Assembly: GCF_029873635.1 (NCBI RefSeq)
Contig: NC_080420.1
Span: 32,541,032-32,605,031, forward strand
Reading direction: 5' to 3'
Origin: Malania oleifera
Lineage: Eukaryota > Streptophyta > Magnoliopsida > Santalales > Ximeniaceae
DNA length: 64,000 nt
Shown here: positions 32,682 to 45,636 of the stretch, one piece after another
Position numbering within the stretch: the stretch's first letter is position 1
Layout of the letters: the number at the start of each line of letters is the position of its first letter
Notes under the pieces: generated by a model
Told to the model about the DNA's origin: nothing
What the model saw: only the letters and a program-made list of their open reading frames with translations
Databases searched by the model: none
Made by a program: the position numbers and the translations under genes

Positions 32682-33488
32682 ACTATTTAAATTCTTCCTT
32701 AGATATTAGGATTAGGTTTAGGGGTTGTATTGACGGTATGCTCGAGAAGTGTTGTGTAATTAAAAATTTTCTAATCTTAGTACATGTCTTCACTTTACAC
32801 TACTTGTATACTAAGAATTTCAGTGAAATTATGCCAATAATAAAATTCAAGCAATTTATCCAATCTGAACCTAATGCATATACATTATAATGATTAGGTA
32901 AAATATGAAAATATTGGCTAAAGTATGCCAAAGTAAAATCCACTTCCAAATGGACAGGGCATGCTTGCCTGGTAATTAATTCTAAATGCTTAACTCATGT
33001 TTAAATTTGGATATCTTAAGTTAAGAATATTTTTGTCCATTGCACAAGTTTGGGTTTTAGGGAATTCATCCTATATTGTATACCATCTAACCCTAAGCCT
33101 ACTCTTGAACATAAAAGCTTGACCAAAGATAAGTAATCACTCTAGTCATAAGCACTAATTATCAAAAATTTCATATCTATTAAGTGCTTATTAAGAAACA
33201 TTCATTTAGGGAATTAATTAATCTAGTCATAATCAAACATTCCCTATGTGCTTAAAACGTAAAACTTTTTGTTTACCGTCTCCTCCATAGGAAAGCTTTA
33301 CCACACCCTAATTATATTTGGTAAAGATTCTCCTATTCCGTAGTCAGTATCCTTACTCTAAACTATGATCTTATTTAAAGGATACTTTCCAATCACCAAA
33401 GAGCATCATTTAAGAAAATTCACACACTCTTAACTATTTTTTGCCTAATCTATTTGGGCATATTAACTTCCTCAAAAATATTTTGAAC
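32682..33488 (+). other. SV-E interior after gag, no coding capacity
   Basis: No pol motif was found. 33060-33488 is the reverse complement of SV-A 12350-12590 and so belongs to the pol-to-LTR tail. The join replaces all of pol. It ends at TTTTGAAC, where solo LTR N enters. Confidence 0.65.
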
Positions 33489-33546
33489 TGTTGACTTTTT
33501 GAGTCCGATATCTATTTTGATGCTAATAAAGCACCAGTATCTTGTG
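33489..33546 (+). repeat. Solo copia LTR N, first part
   Basis: It starts TGTTGACTTTTTGAGTCC, like the SV-A LTR, and breaks off at TATCTTGTG where K enters. It resumes at 54416. Left flank TGAAC (33484-33488) pairs with CGAAC (56380-56384). Confidence 0.82.
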
Positions 33547-33820
33547 TGTAGTGACTCAAAAATTATAATACTAAAAAAAAGGAAAAATGGATTTTTGGCT
33601 AAGGCAAGAGAAAATCGATGATGATTTTCTGAAGGAGCTAGAAAACTGGCGATGGTTTTGGGTTTTAACCGCGACTGGATAAAGGTAAAACGGTAATTTT
33701 GGAGCCGGTTAATAGAATACCGGTGACAGTTTTCTGAGAAGCATAGAAAACTGGTGACGGTTTTCTGGCCAGTGCCGAAACTTATAAAGAACCGAGAGCT
33801 TCATTTTTAAACAAATCAAA

Positions 33821-33888
<68 letters not shown>

Positions 33889-34308
33889 GAAACCCATGAA
33901 CCCTTCTCCCTTCTTTGGACAAATTCTACTCCGTTAAGCTTCATCTCAACGATCAGGAACAACCATAGGGTTCCTAGGAAGATTCTCTAAAATGTAGGCG
34001 GAGCAGAATTTCAGTTTAAGGTTTTGGGGCACCATCCCAAAACTGAGGTAAGGGTGTTATTTGAGTGTTTTTGGTTGATTATTTAATTATTAAAGGTATA
34101 AGCTTAGATGTGAATGTATTTCTGAGTTTAAATTGAGAAATTAGGATTCTGTATAATTCAGGGTTGGTGTATACAAGGTAGGCAAGCTAGGTTTTCAGTG
34201 GAAGTCTTTCCTCAGGGACCTATGTAAATGATAAATAGTTTATAATTTAGGAAATGTGAGTATGAAACTATTCTGGGAAATTCAGTCGATTGACAGGGAA
34301 TATATATA
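33547..34308 (+). repeat. K 5' LTR, first part
   Basis: It begins TGTAGTGACTC and matches 52320 onward. It has four imperfect palindromes of the type GAAAACTGGTGACGGTTTTC between 33607 and 33766, and a (CT)31 microsatellite. It is interrupted by SV-J at ATATA (34304-34308). Confidence 0.87.
33824..33886. repeat. (CT)n microsatellite, about 31 units
   Basis: A pure CT run in K's 5' LTR. The same site in the 3' LTR (52567-52576) has five units. Confidence 0.97.
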
Positions 34309-35075
34309 TGTTGATTTAGGTGTAATCCCAAAAGAGGGGGGGGGGGGGTGAATTGGGTATTTTAAAAATTCTTTGAAACTTATTCACTACTTAGTCCCTA
34401 TGTCTAAATTTAACCAATTACTTATCAAGTTCATGTGAGATTATTAAACAAACATACATGCAATGTAAGCAATGAAGTACGTTGCGGAAATTAAAAAGAT
34501 AAGGGAAGAGAGAACACAAACATAGTTTTTACGAGGTTCAGCCAACCTGGCCTACGTCCTTGCCTTGAGCAACCCACTCAAGGATTCCACTATAATCCCT
34601 GCTCCTCAAATTGGTACAGAGCTTCCCTTACAATCCACTGCTTACAAGAGGTACAACTTCCTCCTAATCCGCTGCTTATAAGAAATACAACTCTCTCCTC
34701 AAACCGGGTTTACAACACGAACCGTGATTACAATGAAATCTATAAAACACTCAAAGTTGTTTCCAACAAAGCTAGTGAGTAGAATAAAAATTCCTAATAC
34801 ATAATCATATGACAAAACTTGAAGCTCAGAATGTATGATACAATACAATCGTTTATGAATGAATATGCTTCAATACACAATTTCCCTTTTGACCAAAACT
34901 CCCAAGTAATGATATAATTAAAAGCTTTGGAGAAAATTTGAGTTCTAGTTCACTTTGCGAAAATGCATGAATATCTAATGTGAACTTATCAAAAGCTTAA
35001 TCTTCAATATTATATCAATCACAATCAAAAAGCTTTCTTTCAAATGTTCAATCACAACACGCTCTTTGTAATATC

Positions 35076-35107
<32 letters not shown>

Positions 35108-36458
35108 GATTTCCAAAGATCGAAAAGTTGAATATAAAGTTTTCCAAAGAAAATATCCCTCAATAAAATAAATATTTATGAACACCAAAGATATTTAATC
35201 AAGTGTTTTAATATATCTAAAATATAGATCCTTTAACTGAGTACACACTTGAATCAAACTATTTAACCAATGATGAAACCCTTTATCAAGTAGTGAGATT
35301 ATCTAAATAATCTATATGAAAGTATACTCACTATCAATCACTCAGCTTATTTCAACAATAGATTTTGGAATGAGAAGTATATACATATCAATCAAGCAAA
35401 TTAGTTTATATGAAGAACTCTATGAAAAGAAATATCAACGTGTAGATTGATTTACCAAACCTCAATACAAAAATGATTCCACAATGATAGCTAGATTGCT
35501 TTTTGACAAACGAGATAGCCTTAGCTCAAATTCGATGTAAGAATGTTGAAATCCCAGACAAAGGTTTCAGCAGTGTGTTCAAAGTTGTGCTAAACGTGCA
35601 ATCTCTACAAAAGGTTTGTTCTCTTCTCTTCCAAGGTCTTAGCTTTAGCACTAGGGTTTAGATGATGTATAAATAGGTGTCTTACCCTTAGAATCAATCC
35701 TAACCGTTGGATCAAAGAAATGGCTTGCGTGTTCTCTCATTAAAAAATAAAATTTTAAACTTTCCTACAGGTTCAGATAACTATGGTTAAGGGCCCAGGC
35801 GGCTGAAGTTCTTTAGAGTTTCGAAAAAATTAACCTAGACATAGGGTCAGGCAACTGAAGTTGAGCGTCAGGTGCCTGAAGTTGAGTTCAGTCTACTGAG
35901 GTGGCTTCGCTAGGTTCTATGTTTTACCATTAATTCTTCAGACGAATGAACTTAATCTTCGGTCTCCTAAAGAAATTCTTTAGGTGACTCAACTTTGAGT
36001 TCAGGCTACCGAAGTTACCAAATCCTGGATTTTTTCTTTCTAGTTTAAAATTATGCTTTACTCCCTTTCTTAGCTCTTTTATAAAAATATTTTTCAGGGT
36101 TTTAAAAATATTTCTAAGTCCATGAATGTCCCCTACTAATGTTCATGAGATGCATGAGTCCTAAGGTCATTCTAGGGTATATGTTGAGCCTCAAATTAAA
36201 TCATATGAAATGTAAATACATTAGCTCTATGTACCCATTCCCATGATGTTCTTGACCTTGTCTATTGCATCTTCATTCTTCAACTCTTTTAGATCCATAG
36301 ATTTTGCCAAGATGTGTATGCTTTAATCTTCATGGTTTCCATGACTTGTTATCCTTCCGTGCACGCTTAATATAGTCCCTGTTCAGAATCTCAATGCACA
36401 TATCAAATACCAAGTGATTTGTTATTATCAAAGCAGAATTGGACTCGTAGAGTTAACA
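34309..36458 (-). repeat. SV-J 3' LTR
   Basis: In minus sense it runs TGTTAACTCTACGAGTCC (36458) to ...ATCAACA (34309). Terminal word plus a 13-G run lie at 34336-34348. An array of AGGCGGCTGAAGTT / AGGTGCCTGAAGTT words lies at about 35795-36020, with a TATAAATAG box at 35668-35676. A (TA)n run is at about 35079-35102. Confidence 0.9.
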
Positions 36459-37178
36459 ATCTCCCCCTTTTTGACGATGACAAATACACAAGAAAAAATA
36501 TAGAATAAAATGGGTTATGCCTAACAAGGCTCCCCCTTAATTAATGCATCAAATATTCAGTGTGAAATATTTTCATGCCAAATACAATATGTTCATGTTC
36601 ATACACATGTTGTTTAGCCTGATTTCAAATAAAATATGCTCATGTTCATACACACATTGTTTAGCCTGATTCTTTTCCTTTAGTATGTTTTTTCTCCCCT
36701 TTACATAATTAGATTTGTCAACAAATTTTGCTCATGATTTTTCAGACAATTTTTGCTATTATAGTTCTCCCCCTTTTGCACAATTAGTTTTGCCTACAAT
36801 TTTTGCTCCTGATATTTATCCCCCTTTTGAAATCAACAAAAAGGTGTACAATAATACATGAGTGGACATAATCTTATATTTTTCTCTCCTTCTTAACTCT
36901 TAAAGTTTTAAACTTATTCAGCCATCAGATTTGAAAAATTTAACTTCTCCCCCTTTTTGACATCAACCATCCCCCTTGCTAATGCATACATATGTGTTGT
37001 GGAATATAAATTGCATTATGAACATACATATTGTGCCAAATGTCAAATATTATGTGAGGATATCAATGTTGATTAATGTGATATCAAATGAGAACATGTG
37101 AGTTAAATATGAAACTTTTGACAAATTGTGAATATTAAGTGATGTTGCTCCCCCTGAATTATGTCATCTAATATAATT
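36459..37178 (-). other. SV-J noncoding tail with multiple PPTs
   Basis: Minus-sense polypurine tracts lie at the LTR (AAAAAGGGGGAGATT, 36473-36459) and again near 36525, 36768, 36821, 36950 and 36972. A 47-bp tandem repeat lies at about 36586-36679. No ORF. Confidence 0.75.
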
Positions 37179-40100
37179 CTAGGCAACCTCTCGACTATGC
37201 ATCAAGCCTAATTCTCGCTTAATTTGGATAAACCTATCCTCCGCAAGTGGTTTCATGATTATGTCTGCCCATTGTTCATCCGTGCATACAAACTCAAGTG
37301 TCACATCTCCTTTTTGTACATGATCACGAAGAAAGTGACATCGTATTTCTATATGCTTAGTTCGTGAATGTAATATGGGGTTCTTTGAGATATTTATTGC
37401 ACTCATATTATCGCATCTTATAGGAATTGTTTCATAGCTTAATCCAAAATCTGTCAGTTGTTGCTTCATGTATAGCGTTTGAGCACAACAACTACCTGCC
37501 ACTATGTATTCAACCTCAGTTGTGGAAATAGCAACTGAATTCTTCTTCTTGGAAAACCAAAGGACTAATGAATTTCCTAAGAAATGACATGTACCACTCA
37601 TGCTCTTCCTATCCACTTTGCTACCCACAAAATCAGCATCTAAATAGCTAATAATCTCAAAAGATGTATACTTAGGATACCATAATCCAATTTCCATGGT
37701 TCCTATTAGGTATCTAAGTATTCGTTTAACAGTTAGCAAGTGTGACTCTTTTGGTGCAGCCTAAAATCTTGCGCACAAACATGCGTTAAACATTATATCA
37801 GATTTGCTAGCAATCAGATAAAGTAAGCTACCAATCATTCCACGATAAAGCTTGACATCGACTAGTATACCTTGTTCATCTTTATCTAATTTCAATGAAG
37901 CGCTCATAGGTGTACCTAGTATTTTTCCATCTTCCATTTAAACTTTTTGAGCAGATCTCTAATATGCTTCGATTGATTTGTGAATATTCCATGTTTCGTT
38001 TTTTTGATTTGAAGTCCTAGAAAGAAATTTAGTTCACCTATCATGCTTATTTCAAATTCATTTTGCATAGTACTAGCAAATTCATTACACAATTCTTTAT
38101 TTGTAGCTCCAAATATGATATCATCTACGCAAACTTGAACTAGGAGAATGTCATCTTTCTTAGACTTTATGAATAGAGTTGTATCTATCTTTCCTCTGAT
38201 AAATCCATTTTCTAGTAGAAAACCGCTTAACCTTTCATACCAAGCTCTAGCAGCTTGCTTTAAACCGTACAAGGCCTTTGTTAGTCTATAGACGTGATCT
38301 GGATTCTTATGGTTTTCAAAACCTGGGGGTGGCTCTACATACACTTATTCACTTATGTAGCCATTTAAAAATACGCTTTTGACATCCATTTGTATAATTT
38401 GAAATCCTTAAAAGCTGCATAGGCTAAAAGCATTCGAATGTCTTCCATTCTAGCTATAGGTGCAAAGGTTTCTTCAAAATCTATACCTTCTTCCTGGTTA
38501 TATCCCCAAGCTACTAGTCTAGTTTTATTTCTAACAACTATTCCATGTTCATCTTTCTTGTTCTTATATATCCATTGTGTTCCAATGATTTACTTATCCT
38601 CAGGTCTAGGAACTAATGTTCATACTTTATTTCTCTCAAACTGATTTAACTCTTCTTGCATGGACAACACCCATGATTCATCCTTAATTGCTTCACTCAC
38701 ATTCTTAGGTTCTTCTTGAGATAGAAAAGCAAAATGACTCATCATATTCCTAAGTGAGAATCGTGTGGCAACTCCACGTAATGGTTCACCTATTATTTGA
38801 TCAATAGGATGATTCTTTATGTACTTCCATTCTCTAGGTGGTTCATTGACCTCATTTTCAATTTGATTAGTTTCAATGGATGGTTCCTTAGTTTCATTTT
38901 TCTTTTTTGAAGCATTCTCAATGGATAGTTTCTCAAATTCCTTATTTATCTCAATTTCATCTTCATCAGGTCTTTCGGAGAAGGGATTTGACTCATTGAA
39001 CACTACATGAATAGATTCTATAACCGTCAATCTTCGTTTGTTATATACTCTATAGGCTTTACTGTCTAAGGCATACCCTAGGAAGATACTTTCATCTGAT
39101 TTCACATCAAATTTTTCTAGATGTTCGTTGTCTCTAAGAACAAAATATTTACAGCCAAAGACATGAAAATATGATATGTTTGGTCTATGGCCATTCCATA
39201 ATTCGTACGGAGTCTTATTAAGTTATGGTCTAATCAAAACTTTATTTAGAATATAGCAGGTGGTATTCACTGCCTCAACCTAGAAATACTTAGGTAATTT
39301 ATGTTCGTTAAGCATAGTTCTGGCCATTTCTTGTATAGACCTATTCTTCCTTTCAACTACACCATTCTGTTATGGTGTTCTAGGAGCCAAAAAGTTATGA
39401 GCTATTCCTAATGAGTTACGGTAGTCTTCCATGCCTTGATTTTTAAATTCACTACCCCTATCACTTTGAATTTTAGTGATTGTATATCCCTTTTCATTTT
39501 GGACTTTCTTGCATAGGTTTATGAATTGTTCACACGCTTTATCTTTGTGACCTAAGAATAATATCCATGTATATCTTGAAAAATCATCAACTATGAGGAA
39601 TGCGTATGATTTTCCTCCTAAACTCTGAATTGGATTTGGACCAAATAAGTCTAAGTGTAACATTTGAAGTGACCTAGTAGTGGAGATTTCTTCCTTCTTC
39701 TTAAAGCTTATTCTTGCTTGTTTTCCTAGTTGACAAGCCTCACAAATTTTATCTTTGACAAATTTTGTCTTAGGCAATCCCTTAACTAAGTCTCCCTTAA
39801 CTAGTTTAGATATTAAGTCCATGTTTGTGTGTCCTAGTCTCCTATGCCAAATCCAATTGATTTCATTCATAGCAGAGAAACATGTCACACTCTATGAGGT
39901 TAAGTTATCAAAACTGGTGGTATATACGTTTTCATGACACTCAGCTGTGAATAGTATCTTATTATCAGTTTTGTGTTCAACTATGTACTTGTCATGTTCA
40001 AAAGACACTTTGTAACTTTTATCACACAATTGGCTTATACTCAATAAGTTGTGCTTTAAACCATTAACCAGTAAAACATCATCTATAATTAATGATGAAT

Positions 40101-40296
40101 TATTACCAACTTTACCTACACCTGTGATCCTTCCCTTAGCATTATCTCTAAAAGTGACAAATCCTTCATCCTTGGGTGTGATGGATGTGAACTGTGCTTT
40201 ATCCCCCATCATGTGACGTGAACATCCACTATCCATATACCATCTGTATTTTGAGAATGATGATCTTAAGCATATTTGCAAGACACAATTAGACAA
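37179..40296 (-). pseudogene. SV-J pol: protease, integrase, RT, RNase H
   Basis: Protease: WYMDSGCSRHMMGDKAQF (about 40240-40185). Integrase: HRRLGHTNMD, CEACQLGKQ, LHLDLFGPNP, VDDFSRYTW and SDRGSEFKNQ, then PRTP, a stop and QNGVVERKN near 39360. The linker includes EWKYIKNHPIDQIIGEP. RT: LYGLKQAARAWYERL and VQVCVDDIIFGAT (Cys before VDD, both Asp kept). RNase H: DADFVGSKVDRKSMSGTCH, SCCAQTLYMKQQL and ADIIMKPLAEDRF, ending at 37179. Stops lie near 39889, 39370, 39245, 38619, 38590 and 37740, with frameshifts near 38345-38390 and 37916. The longest pol in the window, and dead. Confidence 0.93.
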
Positions 40297-41965
40297 CTAG
40301 CTTTGGTACCCAGATTTTCTTGGGTCCAGAGGGGTTAGTGCTAGATTCTCCTTTGACCTTCCACACTTTCTTAATTTTGACATCTTTATTTTTGAAAGGA
40401 CAGTCAAATTTTATGTGACCCAACCTTTTACATTTAAAATATGTAATATTTCTATGATAATCCTTAATTGGAACATATGATTTTGACTCTCTTACAAAAT
40501 ATCCCATGTGATGATGTCTTTGTTTTAATTTTTCTTTCCCATTAAAACCAAGCCATTCCTTTTCTAGGGAATTTCTTTGAGCTTCTAGGAGTTTTTTAAA
40601 ATTATTTTATCCTTCAGTAAATTTACAAATAATTTTATATTTATCTTTCAAATCCTTTTCTAACTCCCCAATTTTCAAATCCTTGTCTTTCATGAGCGAT
40701 GCATGAGATTCATTTTGGTGTTCAACTAAATTTGAAAGTTCTTTGACTGTACTTTTCAACTCAGAAATTTTTTTTTGTTTTCTTCTCAAGCATTTTAATA
40801 GAGTACTGGTATTCTTGTTTCAGTTCATCATATGAAATCATGTCATTTTCATTTTTAGAATCACTAGATTAATAAGATGATGATGAAAATGATGATTGTA
40901 CCTCAAGGTCATCATGTGCCATTGGACACAGATTGGCAATTTCGTCATCATTGGATCCTAATTCTGAACAGCTTGTGTTGTGTGTATCCCAATCGACTTT
41001 CAGCGCCTTCTTCTTTTTCTTTAAGGCTTTCACTAGTTTGGGACACTTAGGCTTGATGTGTCCAACCTCTCTGTAGTTGTAGCATGTTGGTGGATCTTCC
41101 TTCTTTTTCTTTATGCTTGACTCTCCTCTTTCGGATTTTGAGTTCTAGAATTTTCTGTTAAGCTTTTTATTATTTTTCAAGAACTTCCCGAACTTCTTTG
41201 TTAGCAAGACCATGTCGTCATTTGATTCTGAATCACTTTCCTCACTGGAGTAGCAAGATGATGCCTTAAGCGCTGTGGCTTTCTTTGCTTTGCGTTGCTC
41301 ATTCTTTCTCTTATTTATTGCAAGCTTATAGGTGATGAGAGATCTAATGAATTCGTCAACTGAAATCTCCTTGAGATATCTCCCTTTTGCTATTGTTGTA
41401 GCTTTTGCTTCCCAAACTGGAGGTAATCCCCTGAGTATTTTCCTGATCAACTCATAGTAGGGTAAGTTTCTCCAAGTGCATTTAAAGAATTTGTGATGTG
41501 TGTGAATCTAGTGTACATGGATTGAATAGATTCATCAGCAGTCATCTTAAATACTTCATATTCACTGGTGAGCATGTCTATCCTACTATCCTTTACTTCC
41601 TTAGTGCCTTCATATGTAACTTCTAATTTTTCCCAAATTTATTTAGTAAAGTTACATGTCATTACCCTATTAAAATCATTTACATCTAATGCACATAAAA
41701 GCAAGTTCTTTCCAGTAGCATTTATTTGTACCGATTTCCAGTCTTCCTCAATATATTCATCTTCAGTTTTAGGTATATGTACCTTATCAAGTACTTTTAT
41801 GGGAATATTATTTCCCCTAGTAACTATTTTCCATACCTTCCAATCTACGTTTAATAGGTATATGCTCATCCTGCACTTCCAATACGTGTAATTTACACCA
41901 CAGAAAATTGGTGGTCTAGTGGATGAGTGTCCCTCACCTAATGGGTTTGCACCGATGTGTGTCAT
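40297..41965 (-). pseudogene. SV-J gag
   Basis: ATG at 41965 gives MTHIGANPLGEGHSSTRPP, then FCGVNYTYWKCRMSIYLL. An in-frame TAA lies at about 41638, before IWEKLEVTYEG. Then DSRIDMLTSEYEVF and, after a frameshift near 41455, MIRKILRGLPPVWEAKATTI. The first zinc knuckle is CYNYREVGHIKPKC (second Cys replaced by Tyr, as in H). IANLCPMAHDDLE follows, then a coiled coil and a second knuckle FKCKRLGHIKFDC. KKIWVPKLVV ends the frame near 40292, overlapping the start of the protease frame. Confidence 0.9.
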
Positions 41966-42006
41966 GTGATTTTTTTACAAATGAACTATTAAGTCTATGT
42001 AAACCC

Positions 42007-42018
42007 GCTCTGATACCA
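42007..42018 (-). other. SV-J primer-binding site (initiator tRNA-Met)
   Basis: Plus-strand GCTCTGATACCA is the complement of TGGTATCAGAGC. It sits two bases from the LTR edge. Confidence 0.93.
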
Positions 42019-42020
42019 AA

Positions 42021-44121
42021 TGTTAATTTAAGTGTAATCCCAAGAGGTGGGGTGAATTAGGTATTTTAAAAATTCTTTGAAACTTATTCACCACTTAGTC
42101 CCTATGTCTAAATTTAACCAATTACTTATCAAGTTTGTGTGAGATTATTCAACAAACATACATGCAATGTAAGTAATGAAGTGCGTTGCAGAAATTAAAA
42201 AGATAAGGGAAGAGAGAACGCAAACACAATTTTTACGAGGTTCAGCCAACTCGGCCTACGTCCTCGCCTTGAGCAACCCACTCAAGGATTCCACTATAAT
42301 CCCTACTCCTTAAATTGGGATGGAGCTTCCCTTACAATTCGCTGCTTACAAGAGGTACAACTTCCTCCTAATCAGCTGCTTACAAGAGATACAACTCTTT
42401 CCTCAAACCTGATTCACAACTCGAACCGTGATTAAAATGAAATCTATAAAACACTCAAAGTTGCTTCCAACAAAACTCGTGAGTACAATAGAAATTCCTT
42501 ATATATAATCATATGATGAAACTTGAAGCTCAAAATGTATGAAAATGATACAATTGTTTATGAATGAATATGCTTCAATACTCAATTTCCTTTTTTACCA
42601 AAACTCCCAAGTAATGATATAATTAAAAGCTTTGGAGAAAATTTGGGTTCTAGTTCACTTTGCGAAAATGCATGAATATCTAATGTGAACTTATCAAAAA
42701 CTTTATCTTCAATATTATATCAATCACAATCAAAAAGCTTTCTTTCAAATGTTCAATCACAACACGATCTTTGTAATATCCAAATCTATGTATATATAAT
42801 ATGATTTCCAAAGATTGAAAAGCTGAATATAACGTTTTCCAAAGAAAATATCCCTCAATAAAATAAATATTTATGAACACCAAGGATATTTAATCAAGTG
42901 TTTTAATATATCTAAAATATAGATCCTTTAACTAGATACACACTTGAATCAAACTATTTAGCAAATGATGAAACCCTTTGTCAAGTAGTGAGATTATCTA
43001 AATAATCTATATGAAAGTATACTCACTATCAATCACTCAGCTTATTTCAACAATAGATTTTGGAATGAGAAGTTCTTTGAAAAAAATATATATATCAATC
43101 AAGCAAATCAGTTTATATGAAGAACGCTATGAAAAGAAATATCAACGTGTAGATTGATTTACCAAACCTCAATACCAAAATGATTCCACAATGATAGCTA
43201 GATTTCTTTTTGACAAACGAGATAACCTTAGCTCAAATTCGATGTAAGAACGTTGAAATCCCAGGAAAAGGTTTCAGCAATGTGTTCAAAGTTGTGCTAA
43301 ACGTGCAATCTCTACAAAAGGTTTGTTCTTTTCTCTTCCAAGGTCTTAGCTTTAGCACTAGGGTTTAGATGATGTATAAATAGGTGCCTTACCCTTCGAA
43401 TCAATCCTAACTATTAGATCAAAGAAACAGCTCACGTGTTCTCTCATTAAAAAATAGATTTTTAAACATTCCCGCAAGTTCATGCGACTAAGGTTAAGGG
43501 CCCAGGAGACTGAAGTTCCTTAGAGTTTCGAAAAAATTAACCAAGACACAGGGTCAAGCAATTGAAGTTAAGGGTCAGGCACCTGAAGTGACGAGTTCAA
43601 TCTACTGAGGTGTCTCGGCCAGGTTCTGTGTTTCACCATTAATTCATTAGGCGACTGAACTTTGAGTTCAGGCTACTGAAGTTACCAAATCCTGGATTTT
43701 TTCTTTCTAGTTTAAAATTTTGCTTTGCTCACTTTCTTGGCTCTTTTATAAAAATATTTTTTGGGGTTTTAAATATATTTCTACGTCCATGAATGTCCCC
43801 TAATGATGTTCATGAGATGCATGAGTCCTAAGGTCATTCTAGGGTGCATGTTGAGCCTAAAATTAAATCAAAATGTAAATACATTAGCTCTAAGTACCTA
43901 TTCCCATGACGTTCTTGAACTTGTCGCTTGCATCTTCATTCATCAACTCTTTTAGATCCATGGATTTTGCCAAGATGTGTATGCTTTAATCTTCACGGCT
44001 TGCAAGACTTGTTATCCTTCCATGCATGCTTAATATAGTTCCTGCTCACAATCTCAATGCACATATCAAATACCAAGTGATTTGTCATTATCAAAACATG
44101 ATTGGACTCATAGAGTCAACA
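42021..44121 (-). repeat. SV-J 5' LTR
   Basis: In minus sense it runs TGTTGACTCTATGAGTCC (44121) to ...ATTAACA (42021), colinear with the 34309-36458 copy. The AGGC..CTGAAGTT word array (about 43495-43685) and TATAAATAGG box (43375-43384) are in the same positions. Confidence 0.92.
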
Positions 44122-44126
<5 letters not shown>

Positions 44127-44170
<44 letters not shown>

Positions 44171-45027
44171 CAGTAGGCGAGTTCAGTTAGTCAGGTAAAG
44201 GAAATATGCTATGCTAGGAATTTAAAAAATTTTATGAGTAATATTTATGTGTTTCGAGGTAAATTCTACAAAGTATAATTATTTTCATTATCAGAAAATA
44301 CAGATCTTAGTACAAGGGTTTTTATTCATTTAGTTGTGTGACATAAGTTAATATCAAATTAGTTTAGAATTTATGCAATTTCTCAGAATATCATGATTTA
44401 CAGTATTTTTGCACAGAAATATGTTTTACCAGATTTTATAGAATTATAAATTACAGTGTATATATAGACGTATATTTTATAGATAGATATTTTACAGTAT
44501 TTACGGAATACCATGATTTCCAGAATTTCAAAACCATAACACTCAAATATTACAATTTATTCTGTTAGATAATACAGATAAGATATTATAGTATTTTCAA
44601 ATTAGATTTATAGTATTATGGTTATTTTGAAATCATGATGAAACAGTAAGATAATTATATATTAGTATTATATAGTATCATACCCTAATGAATTATTTCA
44701 ATCAGATTCAGCCAGCAAAGCACAGTACTGCAGTTATTTCAGATCAGAGTGCAACCACATGTCTCAACTAGTGTGTGGATTTCCATCAACCGTGCCTTGG
44801 AGGGATTGCAAGCTCCCCAATATTCTAGGTAGAGGTGGCTGATCTGACGGGGGAGAGGCCAGTACATAGCCTTCGGAGGGATTGCAGTAAGGTCGGTCTT
44901 AGGATTGATAGAGTATCAATTGACTTATTATGGTGGGCCAACCAGAGTTAAGTCTTGCCTACGGGCCGCAAACCCTGTCATGAGGGGTTAAATCACGACA
45001 TACAGTTTTCTAGGATAGTTTTCACAG

Positions 45028-45058
<31 letters not shown>

Positions 45059-45620
45059 GATTTATAGGATAACATCGTATATATTATAATATTACCAGTA
45101 TGAATAAATAGAAAGCTCAGATAATACAGTTATATTTTAAGCCACATAAGGGTGAGTTACACAGTATTATATTTTACATGATATCTCAATTCAGTTATTT
45201 ATCAGTAAATTATTTATGTAAACTTAGTTGCCACACACTAGTAATAGCATATTTCTTCTTACTGAGAGTTGTCTCAACCTAGTAATTTAACATTTTTCAG
45301 GTAATCCAACTAGACAAGCAAATCAGGCTCGGAGATAAGGAGGTCGGTTGCATCGCCCTGTTTGTAGGGTAAGTGTTTCTAGGAGAAAAGTATTTTTGGT
45401 AGATCTCAGGAGTTCTGATAGATGATATTGGAGAGTTATGTTTTTTTATATGTATATTTTTGGAAGATACTAAATTCTGGTATTGTGTATATGGTTGTAC
45501 AGTTTTGTATCTTCCGCTGCATAGGTATTTTCCAGTAGCTATTACAAGGGTATCAAAGTAAGGTAATTTACGATCTATTTTATTTTTTAAAAAAATGGTA
45601 TGAAATTTCAGGTCGTTCTA
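44127..45620 (+). repeat. K 5' LTR, second part
   Basis: It resumes in a TA/TG repeat (44127-44167) and is colinear with 52960-54410 of the 3' LTR, including the block ccgtgccttggagggattgc (44800 and 53640). It ends GGTCGTTCTA, where the 3' LTR has GGTTGTTACA. A (TA)n run is at 45037-45058. Confidence 0.88.
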
Positions 45621-45623
45621 TTT

Positions 45624-45636
45624 TGGAATCAGAGCC
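45624..45636 (+). other. K primer-binding site (initiator tRNA-Met, one mismatch)
   Basis: TGGAATCAGAGCC differs at one base from TGGTATCAGAGCC and lies four bases from the LTR end. Confidence 0.75.

Larger units (their letters stand above)
34309..44121 (-). mobile_element. SV-J: complete-structure Sirevirus (9.8 kb) inserted in K's 5' LTR
   Basis: Both LTRs, primer site, gag, pol, tail and PPT are present in the right order on the minus strand. The flanks are a perfect 5-bp target duplication ATATA (34304-34308 and 44122-44126). The two LTRs differ at about 7% of positions in a hand-compared stretch of about 330 bases, mostly transitions. Gag and pol carry several stops and at least three frameshifts. 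Confidence 0.93.

Noticed and set aside
33709..33897. Minus ORF with an Arg-Glu repeat
   Set aside because: Produced by the (CT)31 microsatellite in K's 5' LTR; the sister LTR lacks it.
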